A DNA stretch of 64,000 bases, taken from assembly GCF_000208745.1 (NCBI RefSeq), contig NC_030855.1, forward strand, positions 12,554,750 through 12,618,749, written 5' to 3'. The DNA comes from Theobroma cacao. Its lineage: Eukaryota > Streptophyta > Magnoliopsida > Malvales > Malvaceae. This document shows, in pieces, positions 24,658 to 36,097 of this stretch. The stretch's first letter is position 1. Each line of letters starts with the position of its first letter. Under the pieces are notes generated by a model. The model saw only the letters and a list, made by a program, of their open reading frames with translations. It was not told the DNA's origin and searched no databases. Both the position numbers and the translations under genes were made by a program.

Positions 24658-25060
24658 TCTCGCTGCAGCGAGAATCATTTTCGTTGCAGCAAGAAACTCT
24701 TGGGTTGTGAGAGTTTCTCAGATTTGGATCTCGCTGCAGCGAGAATGAATTTCGCTGCAATGAGAAAGTCACTGTAGCATTTCGCTACAGCGAAAAACTC
24801 TCTGTTTGTCTAACTAAATTTCGCTGCAGCGAGAAACCTTCTATCCATTTTGCTATCTTGCGAGTTTTTGCCAAAATTTTCCATTTCATTTATACCCTAG
24901 TGGAGTATGGACTTTCAACATGTTTGGGGATTATCTAACTAAGTTTGAAATGAGGAAATTTTGAGAGAAACCCTTAGTTGGTTGAAAAGCCCTAGTTCGG
25001 CTAATAACTTAAATCCCAATGTCGTTGCAGCGAGAATACCTTCCCGCTACAGTGAAGATT
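24658..25060 (+). repeat. Cluster of CTGCAG-centred palindromes
   Basis: The 16-base perfect palindrome TCTCGCTGCAGCGAGA occurs at 24658-24673 and 24729-24744. Near copies lie near 24680, 24750, 24780, 24820, 25021 and 25043. Other LTR A copies have only two to four degenerate relatives (3155, 3207, 32690, 40437, 40675, 60482). Confidence 0.85.
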
Positions 25061-25687
25061 CGTTGTCGCATTTGACTTGCTTGTGTATCACTAAAGCCTT
25101 CATTTTACAAGTTATTCGTTATGTATGGGTTCCTCATGACCAAGTGATTAATATTTAAAGGTATAATGAGGGGTTTTTAATATGAATGGAACTAAATTGC
25201 ATTGTTTTGAAACAAATGCATAATGATTTTAAATTCTCCCTAATTGTTGCTTGTTCCCTTCCTTGTTCACTCACTGGGTTTATACTCACCATTTTTAAAC
25301 TTCATGTTTTCAGATCACAAGGCAGCCGGTAACTAGGACGAAGTGTCCTTGTAGATTTGTGTCCATATTTTGGTAGGTGTCTTGGCATTCAGTAGCTGTA
25401 CATTCATTCGAGTCACTCCGCTGGAAGTCGAGTATTATTTTGTTGTGTATAGACGAACCTAATGTAAATTGTTAAGATATATGTTGTAGACAATGTATAT
25501 ACACTTGTTTGGTATGTCAATATGAGTTGGCAATGTGTAGTAATATTTTGATTCTAAGTTATGAAATGTGACTTAGCAATTTATGATGGAATGATAAACA
25601 TGTTAGATTAATAGGCTTGCTTGGGCTTAGTGGATTACGTTCATTGGGCCCATGCGCCGGTCATGGCCCAGAAATTGGGTCGTGACA

Positions 25688-26767
25688 GAAAGACTCTTAG
25701 TTGCATTGAAAATAGTAAATTCCACTACCTACTCTCTAACTTTGAAAGTTATTCTATCTTCCTTTACATCTATTAGTGCGCCTGCAGTGGCTAAGAATGG
25801 ATGTCCTAAAATGATTAGAACCTCTTGATCCTCCTCCATCTCAAGTACTATGAAGTCTATTGGATGAACAGTTTCCTAACTTTACGCAAGACATCCTCTA
25901 TCACCCCACAAGGATGCCTTATCATTCTATCAACTAGTTGCAAAGTGATTGTAGTGGGTTAAATCTCGTTCAGTCCAATTCTCTTAGCAACAGACAAAGG
26001 CATAATTGAGACAGTAGCACTTAAATCACACAAAGCTTTTGAAAAATAAAAATTATCAATTGAGCAAGGGATAGAAAAACTCCCTAGGTCCTTAAGCTTT
26101 GGTGGAAACTTGTTCTGGATTATTACACTACACTCTTCAGTGAGTGTAATTGTCTCAGAGTCCTCTAGTTTCTTAATCTTTGTCCATATGTCTTTCAAAA
26201 AACTTCACATATAATGGCATTTGCTCTACAGCTTCTGTAAAAGGAATGTTGATGTGAAGCTTTTTGAATACCTCCAGAAAATTTTGGAAGTGCTTATCAA
26301 GCTTTTGTTTTTGAAGGCATTAAGGAATGGGTGGTGGTGGTAAAGTTGCCTTTGCTTCCTTTCTTTGACTTTGCTTGTCAGCTATCTCAATCACTATTTT
26401 ATTCTCAACAGGCTCATCTTGAAAATTGCTTGCCTAACACTATGTTCAACCTTTTTTCCCTCCCTCAGGGTGATTACCATAACTTGTTCCTTACCTTCTC
26501 TCCTTGGATTCACCTCTGTATCATTAAGCAATGTTCCTTGAGGTCGGTTGTTTAATAAATTGGCAAGTTGACCAACCTGAGTCTTAAGGTTTCGAATTGA
26601 TGTTGCTTGACTCTGAATGAGAGCTATTTGACTTTGTATAATGGTATCATTTTGTGCCATGTACTGCCTTAGTAGATCTTCCACAGCTAGCTTCTTTTCT
26701 GAAATAGGTGCACCGACTTGCTGGTGAAATGTTGGAGGTCCATTTGGCCTTGAAGTTAAGGATGAAC
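25688..26767 (-). pseudogene. Element D gag C-terminus and protease
   Basis: On the minus strand a frame from 26684 holds the end of gag (NLKTQVGQLANLLNNRPQG, then NPRREGKEQ and ITLREGKKVE). The same frame resumes at 26198 with protease: FPPKLKDLGSFSIPCSI, then ALCDLSATVSIMPLS with the catalytic Asp (relatives have ALCDLGA) and DRMIRHPCGVIEDVL. The region between is frame-disrupted. The spacing and wording fit the Tat/Athila side of plant gypsy elements. The upstream end is cut at 26767 by LTR B, and 25688 abuts solo LTR A3. Stops lie near 25877 and below. Confidence 0.8.
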
Positions 26768-27664
26768 TGTAACACCCCGTACCTTCGTATAGAAATCAAT
26801 AAGATCTTATCGACAAGACAAAGGGTCAATTGACGTTAATCTAAGTGCCAAAGAGTGGTGGCGAGTGAAAAGAATATTTTAGAATAATATATTATGTACA
26901 CAAGAAAATAATAACTAAATAATAATATTTTTTTATTGAGGATGAATTAGCGAGTTAAAAGACGATTTGGAAGTGAGCCGGGGCCAAGTGAGACACTTTT
27001 GGAGCCCTAGGAGACAAGTGGAAAATTATGGAATAAAATAATAATTTTTTGATAAAATAATATTAAAATAATATGGATGTCAAATTGGCTATATTATACG
27101 AGGAATGTCTGATTTGTACAATTTATCTACGTGGGGGAGTGGAAGTAAGGGAGAATTTTAAAGAAAAACGATGTCAAATACAAGTGAAGCTTGTGCATGA
27201 AATGTGATTGGAGGAATAAGGTGACAAATGAAATAAATAAAAAATAATACCATGTGAATCAATGCATGGGCAAAGTAATTTAGCCAAAAGATAAAGGAAT
27301 GGACAAGGAAAACCTTGCATGCACAAGCCACCAATGAAAAGTGGGGTTAATGACAAAGAGAAGAATTGAATGGCATGACATGTAAAGAGAAAAGAAAAGA
27401 AAATAATAGAAAAAGGAAGTGACTTTGAGCAAATTCGCCCACGTATGAGCAAAATGAAAAAGTGAAAGCCATTTTCAAGGCTTTTGCATTGAGAGGTCCG
27501 CCCATAACAAAGTGAGAAGAGAAAAAAAGAAAGGAGAAAGAAGAAAAAGAGAAAGGAAGGTTCGGCTTAGAGGAGCTAGAGAAAACTGAGAGGTTTTCCT
27601 CCGATCCACAAGCCATTGTGGGAAGTTTAAAGAGAGCTTGGTGGCTCGGCTTAGAGATTCCAAG

Positions 27665-28537
27665 GTAAGGAAGGTAGAAATCATCATTTTGTTTGAATGC
27701 ATGCTTTGTAAACTGATTGTGATGTGAGATTGTGTTTGTGGTAGGAAGAATCTACAAAGATTCAAGAAACCCAATGCATGCATGTAGGTGGATCTTGGAA
27801 TGCATGGTGATTTTGAGCTAGATAAGTAATGGGTAAGTGTTTTAATCTCTAAATCACAAGTAGCAAGGAGAAATGAGATGTGTATTAATTGCTTATACTT
27901 GTGGCAGCAATGGTGACTGAAGATGTGAGGAAATTGTGAACTATATGTGGAATTCAAGCTAAAATCGAAAAGTAAGCAAGCAATGTGAGTACATTATGTT
28001 GTGTTGGCTATGGTCGACTGAAAGTATGTGGATTGCATGTTAAATGATTGTGAATAATGTTGATGAAAAATGTGAAATTGGGTTAAGAATTCATTGATTG
28101 AAGTGTTGCCCATATATGTGTATGATTAAGTGTATTGAGTTTGGATGGTTGCTAGGAAGTGTATAAGTAAGGAAAGTGTGTTGTGGTGGTGTGCCAGAGG
28201 AGATAATGGGTCACCGGTAAGTACAATTAGATAGATACACACCTGAATCAATAGCAACGTAACGTCTCGCTATTGTAAGGTGAGTAAGGGGTGTCTATTT
28301 CAAAATATCTATACACTATATATTGTTATACGTTTAATAAACGTTGCCGGTTTTCTTAAATACAATTATGGATAGCATGAGCTGTTAGCCTTGATAGGCA
28401 ATTTTAAAAATGGATTCACAATGATTTATATATTGCTATTGTGGAAAGCATGAGCTGGTAGAAACCATAGGAAATTGTGGATGCAAGTTGATTTGGAAAT
28501 CGTTTGTGTAGAATATATATATATATATATATATANN

Positions 28538-28606
<69 letters not shown>

Positions 28607-29652
28607 GTAAAGAGTTTTAGAAATCGCGAAACAAGCCTTTTTGCAATGTTTTACATCAAAATCCATGCCTTGTATCTTTGCGTGATGTGCATCATTAAAT
28701 GATTTTAAATGTAAACTTTTGAGAACCGATTTTAGTCCGATCTTTATACAAAGTGTTTACACCATGCCGTTTAATGTGAAAAGCAATTTGAAGGGTTATC
28801 GATCCTTGTTTTCAAACAATTTAAAGGAAAAGCCTAAAAAAACTTGATTTGGTTTTAAAAATGGTTTTGACAAACCGAGAGCGTCGAGAGTAGGTCAAAT
28901 GTCACATCAAGATAGTGTGACCCTTGTGCACAAGTGAGCTCTAGCTAAAGAACCTTTAGGTCACCAACAGGCTATTAGGCGTGGTTGGGGCCATGGTCTG
29001 TGATTATAGGTGGCAAGGCCACAAGTTGATATACGCGGTTGTGACCACTTGATTTCTTCGATGTTGTCCAACATTGTTGAGACTGCCATGGCTGTGGGAA
29101 TCTGGTTAAACAGTGTTCTCGGATTGTTATTATGTGGAAGAGGGTCCACGAGTTGATATATACGATTACCTACTCAAGAGCCTTGAGAGTTTTTAGACTC
29201 TTACTTTTTTGCATGGTGGAGAGTTAATGTTTTTCCATAGTTCCCTTATTTAATCGAAAGCTTTCAATGCTTACTTAATGATCATGAGTTGATTTATGTG
29301 GGTGTATATGTTGATGTTTTTTTACACGCCACACATTTTGGGGAACGTGTGTACTTTTATACGATTATTTGTGTTTTTGATGGAAGGAAATGATTTCGAT
29401 GATTGAAACTCTTTCTGCTACGCTTATTTTGGGCATTGTTTTGCAAAGAAAGTATTGTATTATGATTTTACGACATTATTTTTACAAGGCACAAATACCC
29501 TTATTGTGATTTGGTTTTATAAGAATATCATTTTACATTCTGGTTTATCGCTTAAATGATCTGCTTTAAGCTTGTTTCTCATCTTCACCCTACACACGGA
29601 GCAGATGATCACTGAGTCTGTGAGACTCACCCCCTTATTTCCCCTTTTGTAG
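27665..29652 (+). promoter_or_regulatory. Predicted leader intron within LTR B
   Basis: The donor TTCCAAG|GTAAGGAAG is at 27665, and the acceptor-like TTTCCCCTTTTGTAG|ATAG ends at 29652, preceded by GATCACTGAGTCTGTGAGACTC. A second donor-like AAGGTGAGTAAGG lies at 28277-28289. The arrangement parallels LTRs A and C. No clear TATA box was found upstream. Confidence 0.35.
28513..28600. repeat. (TA)n microsatellite with two unknown bases
   Basis: About 40 TA units are broken by NN at 28536-28537. Array length in the assembly is therefore unreliable. The inverted LTR B resumes at the equivalent point at 34541. Confidence 0.95.
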
Positions 29653-30054
29653 ATAGTGATCGGCCTAGCGATCGTTCATCAGCACATGTTGTCTACCGTA
29701 GATAGGTAAAGGCATCTCATAGCACTTTATTCCGAGTCACTCCACTACTAGAGGTTGAGTCATTTGTAATGTATTATTTTCTGTAAATAGACACTAGTCT
29801 CAATGTGATTGTAAAGTTAGAGATTATACATTTGGATGTATTTTACAATTATGTGGAATAAAGGTTGAACAAGCTATAACAACGTTTGTTCAAATTACGT
29901 TACAAAGAGTTATATGATTCAAAGGGATTACTTAAGTTGGTGGAATGAATATAATGAATTAACAAGAGTTTCTAATAAGGCTTGTTTTGTACTTGACGAG
30001 TTCTCCCGAAAGTCTCAGATGTCGGTAGTGATTGAGGAGTGGTCGTTATAGACT

Positions 30055-30066
30055 TGGTATCAGAGC
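30055..30066 (+). other. Primer-binding site of element B
   Basis: TGGTATCAGAGC, the initiator tRNA-Met complement, lies four bases after the LTR end. This identifies 26768-30050 as a 5' LTR. Confidence 0.92.
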
Positions 30067-30705
30067 CTAGGTTTAGTCAAGTCTTGGAATACTTGTGTTG
30101 ATCAGTGGAGTTATCAAAGTTAGTGTAGAGTCTTGTTTATGGTTTGTGACTGCAGCATAAGTCATAGACAATAAGGTATATAAACTCATATTCCTAGTAA
30201 CCTACCTTTTTACTAATGTCATATAAAAGTAATAAGTAGTGCCGTTGTCTGGGTTTGAGATGCCACCTGAGACACGAGCCGTTGTTGGAAAGATTTTGAA
30301 GCAAGATGCTCCTAATGGAAGGTTAATGTAATGACATACCCCTCCAATTAAGGATAGAGGAAGGTGGAGCAGGACTAATAGGTCCGTAATAACTTATTTA
30401 TTTAGTTAAGCTATAACTTGAACCCATGACTGTCAATGGGAAGAAATTGGATGACATTGGAGCTGGTTTTGATTTCAATTAAGTGGCTATGAATTCCCAA
30501 GATTTGATTTGACCATTATGGTTTATAGTTATAAGTATTTGAATTAGCCCAAGGGTGAAAATCAACGATTATTATAATTGATGTGCGGTCATGAAGTAGA
30601 AGGCTAGTAAACAAATTTGCTCTAAGGGTGAGCTTAAATTTGGCTGTGCTTAGCATGAAGCTAATGAATTAAAGGACTAGTTGTGGATTTGGTAGCTTAA
30701 AGTCA
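30067..30705 (+). mobile_element. Element B internal region, 5' part
   Basis: A leader is followed at 30260 by a short ATG frame (MPPETRAVVGKILKQ) that stops after about 23 codons near 30331. A gag remnant is possible but too short to assign. From 30450 the sequence aligns with the minus strand of 2340-2575. It ends at AGTCA (30701-30705), the duplicated target of the next insertion, and continues at 42809. Confidence 0.75.
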
Positions 30706-31997
30706 TGTAATGACCTTTAACGTGATTGTTACCGGTGTCCGAGACTTGCGAGTAAACCCACCAAATCTTGAACAAGCCAAAATTGAGCCTTCTGTTAATT
30801 CCATCAAATATACCTTCAAGAATACATTGACTAGCAATAGTATACTATCGTTAACAATTAACATGTTCGAAATGTCATTAAACTCCCAACAAAATTAACG
30901 TCACTCTTAATATTCATTACAAATCACAAGTCCTTAACAAATACATATCTGTAAGGTTAACAATACTTTATAACGTCTAGCGGTTCTACGTGACACGACC
31001 CTAGATAGTGAAGCGACTCAAAGTGGATGGCTATGAGATGCCATTAACTACATCGTAGCGAAATAGGATACACTGGACAACACATCTGCAATGATCACCT
31101 ATCTGTAAAAGAAGATGAAAGGGGTGAGTCTCACAGACTCAGTGATCATCAACTCCGTGAGTAGGGTGTAGATGGGAAACAAACCAAAAGCAAAAAATTT
31201 GAATGTTTAAAATGTAGAATATATAAACAGCTTAACTTAAAAAGGGATGTGAGACTTACTGGTAAACCAAGAAATTTAATGCAAGATAATTAATCCAAAC
31301 CATCATTATATACGTATCAAAACCATTTGGTATACACATGCATGCTCCTATAAGGCTAAATTCTTGGAAAACTTATAAGCAAGTTCACAAACCACCTCAT
31401 ACACGAGGAGTTAAAACCACATCATTGTATAAACAAGGGAGCTGTCGAAAATCTTATAGCTCTCACCATGCGTAGAAAATACAAGTTCGAAAATCCAAAG
31501 AGACTTTACTCTCGAGAAGAAAATAAAATAAAACCCATGGACCCATTTCCACATAATAACATCTGGGAGCTCCACTCCACCAGATCCCACATGCCATGAT
31601 AGTCTCAATGATGTTGGCTGACATCGGAGAAATCAAGCTGTCGCAATCGCCAATATCATTGGTGGCTTAGCCATGTACATATCACAAACCATAGCCCCAG
31701 CCATGTCTAACAGCCCGTCGACAACCCAAGGATTCTCTAGCTAGAGCTCACTTGTGCACAAGGGTCACACTTAACCAAAGTGACACCCGACCTACTCTCG
31801 AATCTCTCAGTTTAGTAAAACCATTTAAAAATCGAGTTACATTTCAAAGGCTCATTTCAAATCCCTTATAAGCTTTGTAATATAAAATCATTGCATGAAG
31901 TTAATGTATAAATTTGCATGGTGAACACGTGTTTATTTCATGAATGCACATCACACAAAAATCAAGGCATAATTGATAGAAAATCATGGTGTAAAGG
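30706..31997 (-). mobile_element. Solo LTR B (inverted), segment 1
   Basis: On the plus strand it starts TGTAATGACCTTTAACG, the inverted end of LTR B, and aligns with 36098-37520. With 34541-36097 and 42480-42803 it makes one ~3.2-kb LTR without internal sequence. AGTCA on both outer sides (30701-30705 and 42804-42808) is a perfect target-site duplication. Confidence 0.88.
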
Positions 31998-32864
31998 TGT
32001 CACGACCCAATTTTTGGGCCATGATCGGCACATGGACTCAATGGACATAGTCCACTAAGCCCAAGCAAGCCTATTTATATAATCCTGCTCATCATCCCGT
32101 CAACTATTCTTACATTTACATCTCAAAATCTCAACCCTTAAATATTTTAATAGTAAATTATAACAATCAAAAACTGTATTTATATTAGCCCAAAATAACA
32201 TTAACTATTGCCACCCATGGTGGCTTTACCAATCAAAATATACATATATGGTCTAAGGCATACATCTTAGTACTTTACATCGCATGTATGTATTTATAAA
32301 CAAAAATGACTCTAGGCTTCCAATGGAGTGACCAAGGTGAAGGTGCGGCTACAGAATGCCAAAATACCTACCAAGGATACGAATTTATAAGGACACCTCG
32401 ACCTAGTGACCGGCTGCCTCTTGATCTAAAAACATAAAGTTGAAAACAGTGAGTATAAACCCAGTGAGTGAACAAACAAAGGGAACAAGCAAGCGATAAG
32501 GAAAGTTTAAAGAAATCATGATGCACTTATTTTCAAAACAATGCAATTTAGTTTAGTTCTTATTAAAACCCCTCATTTCAAACTTGATTAAATAAATTCC
32601 TTAATGTTGAGAGTCCCTAATCAACTATGGTGCTAAAGAAATGGAAAATGGGGCAGCAACCAAACTTGGTAGCAAGCAAAATAAAATGTTTCTCGCTGCA
32701 ATGACAAAATCAACTTAAAAATACTTAACATTTTGCAAGGTTCAACATGTAAGGTTTCACATACATTACAACCGTATACCATATTCATGAACTTCCTATT
32801 ATGTAAATATATATATATATACATACATAACCACCAATACCACCACCACCTCACCCAGTTCATG

Positions 32865-33070
32865 TGCATCCCCCCACATCGTGCACATAGCCGGAGTCAT
32901 CGCGTGCATCCCCCCACATCGTGCACTGGTACAGACATCATGTGCTTCCACACATCGTGCACAATTAGTGCCATCGTGTGCATCCCCCCACATCGTGCAC
33001 ACGGGCAATATCACCATCCATCTCCCTCACCACCGTCATCACCGGTAGGTGCACACTCACCTCGCACATG
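32865..33070 (-). repeat. Minisatellite of ~30-bp units in LTR A4
   Basis: Units with CATCCCCCCACATCGTGCAC recur four to five times. The unit type (GATGTGGGGGGATG on the minus strand) matches that of the array at 40140-40265 rather than those of A1 or A3. Confidence 0.8.
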
Positions 33071-33112
33071 CACAGTTGCATTTGTCACACAATGGTACCA
33101 TTTATGACATAG

Positions 33113-33140
33113 TATATATATATATATATATATATATATC
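33113..33140. repeat. (TA)n microsatellite
   Basis: An uninterrupted TA run inside LTR A4, at the usual place beside the minisatellite. Confidence 0.95.
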
Positions 33141-33484
33141 AACATTATACAAAAACATATGGATTCATCACACTATTCATTTCATAACATAAAAACATTT
33201 CATAAGGGCTTGTTCTCGTGCGAGTTTTGAAGATAAAACCAATAAAACGCTTTAGGGGATTCAATCAAACATACATGTGTATATCCTAAAACTTTTTTTA
33301 ATGCAAGTTCCCTCACCGGTATTTGTTAAATCCTTACTCAATTCCAACTTCCTCTAATGGTCCAAATGGGGCGGTGGAGCTTCGTTGGAACCTATCATCA
33401 TAATAGCATCACAATTAACTCAATTCGCATAAATATGGTTCTAAAAGCTATCTCCTAAATCATGTTTTGCTAGTTATTCCTAAG

Positions 33485-33580
33485 TGTAGTACCCCGTATT
33501 TTGATACGGTGGCTAATAAAGTTTACGGATTCCAATTGAGGTTAAGTGCCGAGTTAAAAAGGGTAATTCAAAAGTGAACC
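33485..33580 (+). mobile_element. Fragment of LTR B2 start
   Basis: TGTAGTACCCCGTATTTTG and GATACGGTGGCTAATAAAG match the B2 start at 38212 and 50625. An internal deletion follows GAGGTTAAGTGC. LTR A5 begins directly after GAACC. Confidence 0.7.
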
Positions 33581-34508
33581 TGTGAAATCTCGACCTCTAT
33601 AGACACGTAGCCAGAAGTAGACGCGATAATGCGGACCAGGAGTAATTTCATAATTTCTCTTGGTAGGCTCTTACGAGTGGGTTTTTTTTATGCTATTAAG
33701 GTCTAAATAGGCCTAAGGAATGAATGAATGATGTTTATGATGGTAAATAAATGAGGAAGATAAAAATAATGATAATTTCCACGGTAGGAGCAAAATGGTC
33801 ATTTTGCATCTCGAGTCTAAATTTTTAAGTTTCGTGAACCCGAGTACCTTTAGACTATTATGGACTTTGTTTTGGTGTCAAAAGAGCAAAAAGGTTGCAC
33901 AAAGGATGGGAGGAAGGTAAAGCCACCATGTTAAGGGTATTTTGGTAATTTCGGTAGAAATTTGGATTAACTTGAAGCTTAAATATTTGAGCTCTAGCAG
34001 CTTCTTCTTCTTCTTTTTCCTCCCATTTCACGTTTCTTCATCCTCCATGGAAGCCTCCTTTAAAGCTTCCATAACTTTCTCTCTTTAGCTTCAATTTTCA
34101 TGATTTTGAGCACTTTTTCATAAAACTTTTTATGCTCTTTCACTATCCAACCTTAAAACCCTCAAAAGTCTTTGTTCAGCACTTTCTCTCACTAGTTGAA
34201 AGTTTTAGAGAGAGAAAAAGAGACTTACCATAGTAGCTTGGAAGCTTTTGAAAAGGAATTCAACTGCAAAAACCCACCAAGGTGAGTAATGAATTAGGTT
34301 AAATTTTCAAGTTGTTGATAATGGTTGATGGTGAGTTAATCTATTGTTGAGATAGTTATTTAATTTTAACTTGACTAGAGTAGTGAAAGAAATAGCCACC
34401 TAACGGTGATTGAAAGCTAGTTAGGAATAACTAGCTGAACTTGAGTTAAGAAATAGCTTTTAGAATTATATTAATGCCAATTTGGGTTGGTTGTGATGTT
34501 GTGTGTGT
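33581..34508 (+). mobile_element. LTR A copy (A5), 3'-truncated
   Basis: It starts TGTGAAATCTCGACC and follows LTR A through the leader and the donor CCAAG|GTGAGT at 34282. It breaks off at TTGTGTGTGT next to an N and a TA run. The second half of the LTR is absent. Confidence 0.8.
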
Positions 34509-34540
34509 NTTATATATATATATATATATATATATATAAT
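34509..34540. repeat. (TA)n tract with one unknown base
   Basis: It joins a truncated LTR A to the inverted LTR B exactly at B's own TA-tract position. The N at 34509 marks uncertain assembly. Confidence 0.85.
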
Positions 34541-36097
34541 CAAACATTTCCAACCTTTTAAACATTCATGAAGTTCCTAGGATTCTATCAGCTCATGCTG
34601 TCCACAAATTTGCATTTAAAGTAAATAAACATGTGTATATATTTATATAGTTACTGGAATTTTTTAAAATGGACACCCTCTACTCACCTCCCAATAGCAA
34701 GACACTACGTCGCTATTGATTTATGCGTGTATATAACTAATCCTATTTGTCGGTCATTTCTTACCTTGTCCGGCATGCCACCACAACTCACTTCCTCTAT
34801 TTATTGTTTCCTAGCAACCATTCAAACACAATTCTCTTATGCACTCATGCATGGTAGAAAATCAACAAATAAATTCTTAAATCTTAACATGCACAATTCT
34901 TATCCTTTATTTTCTTCCACATTACATCCTTACAACATCAATCTCACCACCAATACAAGCATTCCTCCTAATCTATAACCATATAGCATAAACAACTAAG
35001 GATTTGGCCACAACTTGCCTTACCTTTACTTAATAATTCAACTTGAGCTTAAAATCAAGAAATCTCACATTCCTTGTGGTTCACCAACATGCATGATTTC
35101 CTCTTGCTGTCACAAACATTTTCACACATTATAATCGATTTAAAAAGTAAATATTCTATCAAACTAATAATTTTTACCTTAACTTGAAATCTTTAAGCCA
35201 AACCTCCAAGCTTTCCTTGATTCTCAACAATGGCATGCGGGTGGGAGGAAAAACCTCTCGATTTTTCTCTAAGTCTTCCACCCGAACCTTCATTTCTTTC
35301 TATCTTTTTCTTTCTTTCTATCTTTCCTTTCCTTTCTCTTTTCTTCTTTCCTTCTTCACCTTTCTCTTTCTTCTTTGGCTATGGGCGAATTCTTCAAGGT
35401 TGAGCCTTGCAAATGGTTGGCTTTCCTTGTTTATTTTTACACTCACATGGGCGGATTGCCCAATGTTGCCTATTTCTTTATTTTTCTTTTCTTCCTTCTT
35501 TCTTTTCTTACCATGGGTGGATTGCCCAATGTTCCATAGCTTTTTGACTTTTTTCCCACTTATTTTATGGGATAAAATCACATGGCAAAAGGCATTGCCA
35601 CCTTCCACCCCGCCATTCACATTTCATTCTTTACTTTTCATCATTTTTCATTTCTTTGTTCCTTATACCATTTTTACTTTATATCTTATTTAATCATTTA
35701 TTATCCCATCCAAACCTCATTCACCCCACTTTCTTCTTCCCTTATTTGACCACCATTAAACCAATCACCTTTCACGCAAATCAATTTTTAATCTTATTAT
35801 TTCTTTACTTCACATGGTGGGGGTCCCACATGTCCCCCACTAACTTTTCCTTTTTGCATGCTATGGTTGCATGTAATAGTAACTTTTACATGTACATCAC
35901 ATGTTCCACTTAGTCTAACCTTCCTTGGTTAGTAAATTCTCTTTTTTAACTATAAATATTAAAATTACAAACGAGTCCTCAAACTTTTCCTTATTTACTA
36001 TGTGACCCCTCCAACTTTCATCCTTTACAATTAGGTATTTTCAACATTTCTTAAACTCCAATTTCCTTCTATTTTTCTTCCTTTACACATGTACAAA
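34541..36097 (-). mobile_element. Solo LTR B (inverted), segment 2
   Basis: It continues segment 1 after the A4/A5 block: CAGCTCATGCTG near 34590 and CGACGTAGTGTC-type sequence near 34705 match the inverted 28280-28460. It ends at ACAAA (36093-36097), which is repeated at 42475-42479 beyond the next nested LTR. Confidence 0.85.

Larger units (their letters stand above)
23794..25313 (+). promoter_or_regulatory. Predicted leader intron within LTR A3
   Basis: The donor CAAAG|GTGAGTGATAA at 23794 is kept in A2 (19726) and A5 (34282). The acceptor-like TTCATGTTTTCAG|ATC ends at 25313, preceded by CACTGGGTTTATACTCACC. A second consensus donor, GGTGAGTGG at 24086, lies inside. Sites are inferred from consensus; no transcript evidence is available. 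Confidence 0.4.
23078..25687 (+). mobile_element. Complete solo LTR A (A3)
   Basis: It starts TGTGAGACCCTAACC and ends GGGTCGTGACA, 2610 bases, with GAAGG before and GAAAG after (target-site duplication with one mismatch). Minus-strand protease/linker coding sequence of D continues on both sides, which confirms insertion into D. It contains in order a TATA box, a pyrimidine-rich leader, a GTGAGT donor, a TA tract, a minisatellite, a CTGCAG palindrome cluster, an acceptor-like module and the GAGTCACTCCGCTGG block. No internal element sequence is attached, so it is a solo LTR left by recombination. It serves as the reference copy for family A. Confidence 0.9.
26768..30050 (+). mobile_element. 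5' LTR of element B
   Basis: It starts TGTAACACCCCGTACC inside D's gag and ends GTGGTCGTTATA just before the primer-binding site, 3283 bases. The same start occurs at 46345 after a polypurine tract. The same body occurs inverted at 30706-31997 and 34541-36097 and, as subtype B2, at 36098-42474. The CA end has become TA. It holds a TA microsatellite and predicted splice sites. The length and the TGTAACACCCC start recall Tekay/Del LTRs, but no coding sequence links it to a clade. Confidence 0.88.
31998..33484 (-). mobile_element. LTR A copy (A4), inverted, truncated
   Basis: On the plus strand it starts TGTCACGACCCAATTTTTGGG, the inverted LTR A end. It includes CAGTGAGTATAAACCCAGTG (the inverted acceptor module), CATCGTGCAC minisatellite units and a TA tract. 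It stops at 33484 where a B2 fragment starts, lacking the first ~600 bases of the LTR. Confidence 0.82.

Noticed and set aside
27475..27957. 160-codon minus-strand frame
   Set aside because: It is antisense to the purine-rich leader and donor region of LTR B, with no domain and no conservation of the frame in the other B copies.
28416..28702. Frames encoding YIYIYI repeats
   Set aside because: They are translations of the TA microsatellite with unknown bases.
35184..35693. 169-codon plus-strand frame rich in Phe, Leu and Ser
   Set aside because: It lies in the inverted pyrimidine-rich leader of LTR B; the low-complexity TTTCTTTC runs give an open frame by chance, and the equivalent region in other copies is not open in the same frame.
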